Part shown: positions 32,320-39,903 of the stretch, piece after piece
Numbering within the stretch: the stretch's first letter is position 1
Layout: every line of letters begins with the position of its first letter
Origin: Pseudo-nitzschia pungens
Lineage: Eukaryota > Bacillariophyta > Bacillariophyceae > Bacillariales > Bacillariaceae
Direction: 5' to 3'
DNA length: 64,000 nt
Assembly (NCBI GenBank): GCA_037355855.1
Contig: CM074759.1
Location: 8,494,001-8,558,000, forward strand
Notes under the pieces: model-generated
What the model was told of the DNA's origin: nothing
The model's database searches: none
What the model saw: only the letters and a program-made list of their open reading frames with translations
Made by a program: the position numbers and the translations under genes

Positions 32320-32991
32320 TCAATTATTGCCAAAGAAATTACCGGAGACTTGAACTGGTTCGCGAACGCCTTCTTTGGGAGTCTGAACTGGTTCGCGAAC
32401 TTCTTTGGGAGTCTGAACTGGTTCGCGAACTTCTTTGGGAGTCTGAACTGGTTCGCGAACGACTTCTTTGGGAGTCTGAACTGGTTCGGGAACGCCATCA
32501 GAGTTTGTTGGGGAAGGCTTGACCCAAAAGTGGACTCGCCCTGCCTCATCGGCGTAGCGGGCTTCAAATTTATTATCGGTAGGTGCGTCGAAGCCGTCCT
32601 CGTCGAAGTCGTCTTCGTCGTAGTCGTCTTCAGGATAACGATATCGCTTAATTCCAGCTTTAATTTTCGCACATGAGAAAGCATCATCAGCAACAAACTT
32701 GTAGGCATCCTCAAGAGACAAGAACGACTCAATAACTGTTGCTGGAAACTTGTGGTGAAGTTCAATGTAAATATTGGAATCCAACAACTCGATTTCATGC
32801 ACCATGTTCCAGGGTGCCCTGAGAGTGATTTGACCTCTGTTTTCGTTCAAAGAGGTAATGGTGGCACCCTTGAGCAAAGTTGCATAGTCGCACTCTTCCG
32901 CGTTGCGAAGGACATTGACCATAGCAATAGTTGCAGGTCCTTTCATGCGGGTGATTACAATGTAACGGCGGATGAATGTTGAGGTAGGCAT
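32320..32991 (-). CDS. Unrecognised transposon protein with REPVQTPKEV repeats, 223 residues
   Basis: ATG at 32991. The first 115 residues look globular (FIRRYIVITRMKGPATIAMV, ITLRAPWNMVHEIELLDSNI). An acidic DDYDEDDFDEDGFD stretch follows, then five REPVQTPKEV repeats of 10-11 residues before the end (GNFFGNN). The repeats carry the four tightly spaced GTTCGCGAAC palindromes at 32358-32460, so the coding repeat may be a by-product of a DNA-level array. Function unknown; the acidic tail is compatible with a regulatory role. Confidence 0.65.
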   Translation of the reverse strand: MPTSTFIRRYIVITRMKGPATIAMVNVLRNAEECDYATLLKGATITSLNENRGQITLRAPWNMVHEIELLDSNIYIELHHKFPATVIESFLSLEDAYKFVADDAFSCAKIKAGIKRYRYPEDDYDEDDFDEDGFDAPTDNKFEARYADEAGRVHFWVKPSPTNSDGVPEPVQTPKEVVREPVQTPKEVREPVQTPKEVREPVQTPKEGVREPVQVSGNFFGNN

Positions 32992-33269
32992 TGTTATCGA
33001 TTCAACAGAAAATTATGGCATGATGTAACAACTAAGATCTAACATGACATCGCGTAAGTATCACGCTTGTCAATGTATTTTTGCCGGACCGAATTTTTTT
33101 GAATTTCAAATGTTTCATAGGACCGACTAATAAAAAAAGACGTTTCTTGTTAATGTGATTCGCCTAATAATTTTCTTTAATGGGTGGCATACTTCGTTAT
33201 GACTTCTTACCCCAAAGGGATCTCGTGGATGCTATACTTCGTTTCATTTTTTATACGAGTTATTTTTCG

Positions 33270-33545
33270 TACCCCCAGAGGGATTAGAGCTTTTGAGTCT
33301 CATGGATGTTCGCGAACGAAGGCTTCGTTCACGAACGCAGAAAGGCAATCGATTCTTATGAGACGTCTTGGATGTTCGCGAACGAGTTTCATAACGATAT
33401 TTTTCGTACCCCCAGAGGGATTAGAGCTTTGAGTCTCATGGATGTTCGCGAACGAAGGCTTCGTTCACGAACGCAGAAAGGCAATCGATTCTTTTGATGA
33501 GATGTCTTGGATGTTCGCGAACGAGTTTCACGTTCAGTCTTCTTC
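33270..33545. repeat. Two tandem ~136-bp units
   Basis: The block from TACCCCCAGAGGGATTAGAG to the next TTTTTCG occurs twice in tandem, each carrying two GTTCGCGAAC palindromes (33308, 33374, 33444, 33513). It lies just beyond the 3' end of the gene at 33534-34205. Confidence 0.85.
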
Positions 33546-34205
33546 CATTCGCAAACGATGGGGGTTGAGAAAGACATCGTTCAGGAACAGAAAGCTTGCA
33601 AGCTGTGCCATGGACTTTGCTTCAAGGGAGAACTCCTCAGGAGTCATATGTTTCGCAATGAGAGGGATTGACTCGTACTTTCCTTCCCCATGTTCCAATG
33701 GGTCCCAACCATTGCTACCAGAACCTTTGCCATTGTAGTATTTGTAAGACCAAAATTTGTAACAAATGATCATGGAGATACGGCCTAGCTTCGCAAATTG
33801 AAATAGGGACTCTGGTGCCGTAGCGAGGTCGGGTCTCATCGCACTGGGATTGCGGAGAGAGATCACTTCTACTCCGCGTTGACAACCCGCATGAAAGTCT
33901 GCATACACAGAGTTTGCATCATCGTCGTCATCATTCGAATGACGTTGTTTGCGCCACAGGGAATTGTCACTAATGAGGCAATAGGAAGTCTTGGGAAAAT
34001 GCATAGGCTGAGGCTTGGGAATAGTAGGCAGTTCAAGTTCATATCTGGCTTGTGTTGTGTGCTGTTCGTCTTCGAGAATGTGCTGTTCGTCTTCGAGTTC
34101 TCGAAAGCGTTGCAGTAGGTCTTCGAATTCGATGTCATCGTCTACAGGACGGTACGGAGCGTCGTAGAAAAGCGGCATGTTGACAAAAACCCAATCGAAC
34201 TCCAT
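33534..34205 (-). CDS. Unrecognised transposon protein, 223 residues
   Basis: I choose the ATG at 34205 (MEFDWVFVNM); the frame is also open upstream to an ATG at 34325, which would add a hydrophobic 40-residue leader (ALFVIVSIVKLL). Visible parts are an acidic heptad-like segment (LLQRFRELEDEQHILEDEQH), a HSNDDDDDANSVYADFHAGC stretch, and the end LASFLFLNDVFLNPHRLRME. If the upstream start is used the protein would be membrane-anchored. Function unknown. Confidence 0.6.
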   Translation of the reverse strand: MEFDWVFVNMPLFYDAPYRPVDDDIEFEDLLQRFRELEDEQHILEDEQHTTQARYELELPTIPKPQPMHFPKTSYCLISDNSLWRKQRHSNDDDDDANSVYADFHAGCQRGVEVISLRNPSAMRPDLATAPESLFQFAKLGRISMIICYKFWSYKYYNGKGSGSNGWDPLEHGEGKYESIPLIAKHMTPEEFSLEAKSMAQLASFLFLNDVFLNPHRLRMEED

Positions 34206-34325
34206 GTTGAAAATGTCTAACAATAAGTTGAGGGACAAAATGATTACGAACGTCTGAGAGATGTCTAACAACTTCACGATGGAGACAATCACAAACAATG
34301 CGAGGGTTTTCTCAGGCGAAAGCAT

Positions 34326-35069
34326 TTTGCATCAGACAGTCTTGGCGAATTATGTGATAAAAAGTATAGGGAGCAGAATCATTATCGATGATTCTTAGCG
34401 ATTTTCCCGGACGGCATCATCTTCGCGGTCTCTTTGACTGTTGCAGTAACGTGTAGTGTTTTGTTCAGTTTCCTCAGCTCTCGCCATCTTTGATCTTTGG
34501 CAATATGTTGGTAATACGCATGAATCATTGACGACGGAAGGTGAAGAGACACGAGTAGGAGTAAGGTTACACGGGTGCCCGGCTACGTTCTTAGTCACAT
34601 TAATCGCCAAAACCTGTTCGTAGAATGTTCGTTAACTATTACGAGGTAAGACCCATTTGGGGGAACATGCGAAGAATTTACAACCGGTACTAGACGACGA
34701 ACAGATCGCCAACACTTCGGTGAAACTTACACGACTTACCGTAAAAACCTTACGATATGGTAATGGTAACTTGCAAGCCTTACTTGTCCTCGTATTTGTG
34801 AAGTTACTGTACGGTACGTTCGCGAACAGCTCATAATAATCTCCCACAACCAGACTATTGCCAATGAAACCATGAAACAACGTGCCCGTTGTCAACGTGC
34901 CCGTTGTCCGTTTAGACCTGATATGTTGCGACGCAGATCACGGCGAGTGACGGAGATCACGTGTGGATGATGATGGTTCGCGAACAAGTGATGGTTCGCG
35001 AACAAGTGATGGAAATGATTTCACATTGCTTAGTCGAAGCATTTCTGTACCAAAAAAGGCTGATAATCC
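34326..35069. other. Spacer with three GTTCGCGAAC palindromes before the Ulp1 gene
   Basis: No gene. Palindromes at 34818-34827, 34976-34985 and 34994-35003, the last two within 100 bp of the Ulp1 start codon and embedded in a tandem ATGGTTCGCGAACAAGTG. They are candidates for operator-like sites of the element. Confidence 0.5.
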
Positions 35070-38000
35070 ATGACGATGCCCATCAATAACGTCGATGACG
35101 ACGAGCACTGCGAGGAGAGAATTGAGTTGGACACTCTTCGGGGCTGGTTCCGTCAAGCCGAACCAGAAGATGACTACAAACAGGAAGATCAGGAAGATCA
35201 AAGCTTCTTAGCCAACAAAGAGCGTGATGATGAAGTTTTGGTCAAATTTCCATTTGAAGCAACTGAGGCTGCATTAGAAGATGCATCAGTGAATTTAAGT
35301 GAACTTTCCTGGAGAGACCCTGAACCCACAAATGAACCAAACACACAAACGCCTATTGAAATTCTTGTGAGCGATTACCGGAGACTTAATGATGGAAATC
35401 ATCTAAATGATTCATTATTGAACCTGTGGATGCATTGGATTTCACGCTACAGCAGTGACGTTTATATCTTCCCGACATGGTTCTACACATATTTGAATAG
35501 TGAAGGGGTTGAGAAAGTCAAATCCTGGGTACACTTCAACATTTTCGACAAGAAGCTTCTTTTTTTCCCAACCAACGTTGACAACTTGCACTGGAATCTA
35601 TCTGTCGTTGTAAACCCCGGGGCGATAAACGACGATGCCAACAGCACCTATTTGTTGATTTTTGACTCATTGGGTTGCGAAGAGGATTACAAGAAAGGTG
35701 TTCGCAAAAATCTTGTTAATTGGCTAAACGATAGATGGAATGATGAGACTGGGCCATTCAGCGAAGTCAAAATCTACGAAGCAAAAGTTCATCGGCAGAC
35801 CAATTCCTTCGACTGCGGTGTCTGTGTCTGTCGCTATGCCCTCGGTATGCTTCAACTGAAGCACTCCACAGAACTTGAAGCGGTTCAGCTTTGCATCGCA
35901 AGCGAAGACATATTTGACTTTGATGTTGCCGAAATGAAACGGTTTCGCCGCGATTTGAAAACCTTTATTCGGAGGCTCAGTTCGCTTTACGAACAGACAG
36001 ACTGCGCTCTCAAACAGCACGTACAAAACGAGGCAGCAAAAAATGCGGAAAGTGACGAAACCAAGGAAGCTGCGGAAAGTGACGAAACCAAGGAAGCTGC
36101 GGAAAGTGACGAAACCAAGGAAGCTGCGGAAAGTGACGAAACCAAGGAAGCTGCGGAAAGTGAAGAAACCAAGGAAGCTGCGGAAAGTGAAGAAACCAAG
36201 GAAGCTGCGGAAAGTGAAGAAACCAAGGAAGCTGCGGAAAGTGAAGAAACCAAGGAAGCTGCGGAAAGTGAAGAAACCAAGGAAGCTGCTCAAATAGCGC
36301 AAAATAAAGAAACCAAGGAAGCGGCTGGAACAGCTCCCACCGACAACATGGAAAGTGAAGAGACGAACAAGGATATGAATGCAAAAATTGGAGGAATCAA
36401 GAAGGAGGAAGATGAAGAACCTTTCATCGGAAAGACTATCGAGGATTCACACGTCTCCAATCCATTCTTTAGCAAGCAGACGTACGCAACATCGGTCCAA
36501 GCAGATGAATTGTTTTCCTTTCATAAGTTAGATGAGGATGCTGTACTATTTCATGACGAACAGCCATTTTCGCCAATATTGAGTCGTTGGGATTGGACAC
36601 CAGTCGTTCATCCAACTATCAAGCACGTCAATGCAATGAGAGACGACCCCGAAGCTAAGTTTCGATTCTGCGAAGATCGGATGTTTCGGGAATACGAATA
36701 TGAACACATTGATAGATCGATTGAGATTCATGACGTGGATGAAAATATATCATTTCATCCACGTCTGACAGGGCCCTATCGACGATCAGTGTTTTTTGAC
36801 AATGAAGTTCAACTTGTTGAGAACGAAAAGGAAGGACGCCCAGATCCCCAAATTGAAGAAGAGGAAGAGGACGTGCGCCCAGATCCCCCCACATGGAATG
36901 ACTATAATGCCGAGCTTGAGGTTTTCACTAGGGATAGACCTCCTTATATCATACGGGCAGACGAACAGGTATGTAGGTCTCCTTATGTCGTACGAACACG
37001 ACGAACAGACGAACGGGAGTGGAGATCTCCCTGCAGAAGAACAGGACGAGCAGAAGAACAGGACGAACAGGACGAACAGGACGAACAGGAGAACTTGCCG
37101 TCACGATTGGCCCCACGAGATCTCCAGAAATCATTTTGCGATAGTTCAAAGGAACTGGTCCTGTATTATCAAAATCTTCTAGGGGTGGAGACGACAGAAA
37201 GAGAAGCAGATCATGGAAGCCATGAATCAGGCACAGCAATTGGAAGTCCATATCATGCTCTAATGTCAAAGACAAGAGGCAACAACAGGGTTTTTTCGCA
37301 CGCCTTGAATCAGAAATCCTGGCCATGGGAGAAGAAACAGTTAAGGGTAATGGCACAGTCGCCTGGAAAGCAATCAGCACGGCGGCCGCCGCCGCCGATA
37401 CTGAAAAGAACGAGACAAAAAATTCCCGTTGACGAAAAGGCTCTTGCGGATCTGGTCATCCACGACGAACGAAAGCCAAACTCTATCCAAGAAACGTCCG
37501 AAGCAAACTCGATTCAGGAAGCGTCCAAACCAAAATCTATTATGCTCAGTTCTCACAACTTTCATTCATTTGCCAGGACTTTACGGAAGTCTCGGGCAAA
37601 GAAGACAACGTTCCACAACCGCACAGTAATGTATTTGGTTGAAAACCTGACGAACAAGAGAGAAGCGAACACGGTTAATTTTTTACCTAGGAAAAGAGAA
37701 CTACACTGGAAATCCATAATAGGAAATACGAAAGAAGCCAGAGGTATCCTTGCAGAAATAGACGACGCCGTAGAACGAAATCACCACAAAATCATCAAAA
37801 GGATTAAGAAAGACACATGCAAAAACTGCGTTGTAAATCCGTCGTATTCGCAAATAGTACTCCAAGCATTTGCACCGGACACATCAGATGACGAAACTGA
37901 CATGGACGCATGTTCAAAAAAAGGCGGCAACTTGGTGGGATCTAAGAGAAAGCAACCATTAGCTGCTACGGCGTCATCGATGGTCAGTACTAAGAAAGCT

Positions 38001-38795
38001 CGAAATACAGCACCTGCCATGGCGTCAGCGCAAAAGAATGCGGAAACTGGACATTCAGCAACGAACATCACAGCTGCCGAGGCGTCATCGAAAAAGAGTA
38101 AAGAAACTCAACATGCAGCAACGAACACGACAGCTACCGAGGTGTCAAATGCAGCAACGAACACGACAGCTACCGAGGTGTCATTCAATAAAGAAACTCG
38201 ACACGCAGCAACGAACACGAAACCCCCTCCTACAGATGAATTCACAGAGGCAGCAGTCATATTGGTCTCGGTCAAAACCGAGCCAAATGACAAGAATAAT
38301 CCGAAGGAGGACATCCCGTTGGAAACTGAGGGTGAACTAAATCATGAACAAGCAAAGGAGCAGCCGGAAAATTTGCCAAAGGACGAAGCTGCCAAATCGA
38401 AGGCAGCGATTAAAAAAGGGAGGAAATCAACGACTGCAAACGAAGTGTCCGCGAACCCTAGAACTCGGGGTCACAGCAGACGAAAACTTCCCTTGAAGAA
38501 AGAATCAACATCGCAGGATATGCAATCAAGCAAGTCAAAATCGTCGATCTTTCCCAAAGAATATCGCGGAAAGGTATTGTGGAAGCCTCCTAAGGCGTAT
38601 CACGAACGTTGGGATTTCATGCGACTAATCGGAGAAAAGAAGAAAGCCACCCAATTTTATTGCATTGCTTGTGATTCTACAGGAGCGTACACTGCCCAGT
38701 CATCGTCACAAATGAAACGTCATTCAGACACTGCTGAGCACAAAAAAAAGGCTGCCGAATTCAAACGAAAACATCCCTCCCATTTCTCAAAATAA
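35070..38795 (+). CDS. Ulp1-type (C48) SUMO-protease domain fused to a C-terminal zinc finger, 1241 residues
   Basis: ATG at 35070, one intact frame. Residues ~90-310 form a Ulp1/SENP-like cysteine protease: LNDSLLNLWMHWI entry, FPTNVDNLHWNLSVV with the catalytic His, LLIFDSLG with the Asp, and RQTNSFDCGVCVCRYA with the oxyanion Gln and nucleophile Cys. All key residues are present. An array of nine AESD/EETKEA nonapeptides follows (36040-36290), then an acidic linker, Glu/Gln-Asp repeats (37040-37095) and a long basic, low-complexity region. The last 70 residues carry FYCIACDSTG and MKRHSDTAEHKKKAAEF, a CxxC...HxxxxH finger like those of transposon DNA-binding proteins. Ulp1 domains are known from several plant and fungal transposons. 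Here the fusion could target desumoylation to element ends; that is inference. Confidence 0.9.
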   Translation: MTMPINNVDDDEHCEERIELDTLRGWFRQAEPEDDYKQEDQEDQSFLANKERDDEVLVKFPFEATEAALEDASVNLSELSWRDPEPTNEPNTQTPIEILVSDYRRLNDGNHLNDSLLNLWMHWISRYSSDVYIFPTWFYTYLNSEGVEKVKSWVHFNIFDKKLLFFPTNVDNLHWNLSVVVNPGAINDDANSTYLLIFDSLGCEEDYKKGVRKNLVNWLNDRWNDETGPFSEVKIYEAKVHRQTNSFDCGVCVCRYALGMLQLKHSTELEAVQLCIASEDIFDFDVAEMKRFRRDLKTFIRRLSSLYEQTDCALKQHVQNEAAKNAESDETKEAAESDETKEAAESDETKEAAESDETKEAAESEETKEAAESEETKEAAESEETKEAAESEETKEAAESEETKEAAQIAQNKETKEAAGTAPTDNMESEETNKDMNAKIGGIKKEEDEEPFIGKTIEDSHVSNPFFSKQTYATSVQADELFSFHKLDEDAVLFHDEQPFSPILSRWDWTPVVHPTIKHVNAMRDDPEAKFRFCEDRMFREYEYEHIDRSIEIHDVDENISFHPRLTGPYRRSVFFDNEVQLVENEKEGRPDPQIEEEEEDVRPDPPTWNDYNAELEVFTRDRPPYIIRADEQVCRSPYVVRTRRTDEREWRSPCRRTGRAEEQDEQDEQDEQENLPSRLAPRDLQKSFCDSSKELVLYYQNLLGVETTEREADHGSHESGTAIGSPYHALMSKTRGNNRVFSHALNQKSWPWEKKQLRVMAQSPGKQSARRPPPPILKRTRQKIPVDEKALADLVIHDERKPNSIQETSEANSIQEASKPKSIMLSSHNFHSFARTLRKSRAKKTTFHNRTVMYLVENLTNKREANTVNFLPRKRELHWKSIIGNTKEARGILAEIDDAVERNHHKIIKRIKKDTCKNCVVNPSYSQIVLQAFAPDTSDDETDMDACSKKGGNLVGSKRKQPLAATASSMVSTKKARNTAPAMASAQKNAETGHSATNITAAEASSKKSKETQHAATNTTATEVSNAATNTTATEVSFNKETRHAATNTKPPPTDEFTEAAVILVSVKTEPNDKNNPKEDIPLETEGELNHEQAKEQPENLPKDEAAKSKAAIKKGRKSTTANEVSANPRTRGHSRRKLPLKKESTSQDMQSSKSKSSIFPKEYRGKVLWKPPKAYHERWDFMRLIGEKKKATQFYCIACDSTGAYTAQSSSQMKRHSDTAEHKKKAAEFKRKHPSHFSK
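36040..36290 (+). repeat. 27-bp coding repeat in the Ulp1 gene
   Basis: Nine in-frame 27-bp units. The first four encode AESDETKEA and the last five AESEETKEA, differing at a single codon position (GAC versus GAA). The block structure suggests recent expansion of two founder units. Confidence 0.92.
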
Positions 38796-38989
38796 TACAG
38801 CCGCACATAATTATGAAGTAAGGTAAGGTTACGAAAGGACGGTACGGTATTAGCTTGTACGAGTTAGTACGGTGCACGAACAGGCAGTCGAAACTGACAC
38901 GTTCGTCTGTTCTGGTTAGCAGACATTAGTCACACCACACCGACGAACACAAAGTAGACGAACAGTCAAGGAGTAAGGTTTAACCGTAT

Positions 38990-39430
38990 GAGTCTACTCG
39001 TCTGTTCGTCTGTCTATTTCGTCTGTCTGTTCGTCTGTCTATTTCGTCTGTCTATTGTCTGTTCGTCTGTCTGTTCGTCTGTCTATTTTGTCTGTCTATT
39101 TCGTCTGTCTGTTCGTCTGTCTATTTCGTCTGTCTGTTCGTCTTTCTATTTTTTCATCTGTCTATTTCGTCTGTCTATTGTCTGTTCGTCTGTCTGTTCG
39201 TCTGTCTATTTTGTCTGTCTATTTCGTCTGTCTGTTCGTCTGTCTATTTCGTCTGTCTGTTCGTCTTTCTATTTCATCTGTCTTTTCGTTGTCTATTTCG
39301 TCTGTCTATTGTCTGTTCGTCTGTCTGTTCGTCTGTCTATTTCGTCTGTCTATTTCGTCTGTCTGTTCGTCTTTCTATTTCATCTGTCTTTATTTCGTCT
39401 GTCTGCTCATCTGTCTACTGTCTGTTCGGT
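38990..39430. repeat. Right array of TCTGTCTGTTCG
   Basis: About 440 bp of GTCTGTCTGTTC and GTCTGTCTATTTC units with ~125-bp higher-order periodicity (TCATCTGTC markers). Same strand as the short left array at 27330. Confidence 0.9.
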
Positions 39431-39484
39431 AGCGACGTGTTCGTCTGTTCGTTCTGTTTTTCTAGTGTATCTGTTCGTTTGTTT

Positions 39485-39635
39485 GCTGGTGTCGGCTGGT
39501 GTCAGCTGGTGTCGGCTGGTGTCGACTGGTGTCGACTGGTGTCGACTGGTGTCGTCTGGTGTCGACTGGTGTCGACTGGTGTCGACTGGTGTCGCTGGTG
39601 TTGACTGGTGTCGCTGGTGTCGACTGGTGTCGGTC
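39485..39635. repeat. Right subterminal array of ACTGGTGTCG
   Basis: About fourteen 9-10-bp units of CTGGTGTCG(A), ending about 280 bp from the right end of the element. Confidence 0.9.
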
Positions 39636-39903
39636 ATGGGCTGGAAGTGAGTTGGTTGCTATCGCTGAAACTATCGCCAAAATCTGAGGGGTCATGGGAA
39701 TTTTGATAGTTCGATCAAATTCGGACTAATTTATTTTTGGGTGATCGGGAATTTGAAGGAAAAACATTTCACCTAAAATCGGAGGGCTAAGAGAATTTAA
39801 TTTTCTATATTTTCTATATTTTTTTAATATGCGCACCATTTTGTGCGTGTCGAGCGCGCATGGGGGCTTCCATAAATTGTTCCGGACTGCAATTTTTTAA
39901 AAA

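Noticed and set aside
35724..36384. Minus-strand Phe/Leu- or Ser/Ala-rich repeat frames
   Set aside because: Shadows of the nonapeptide repeat in the Ulp1 gene.
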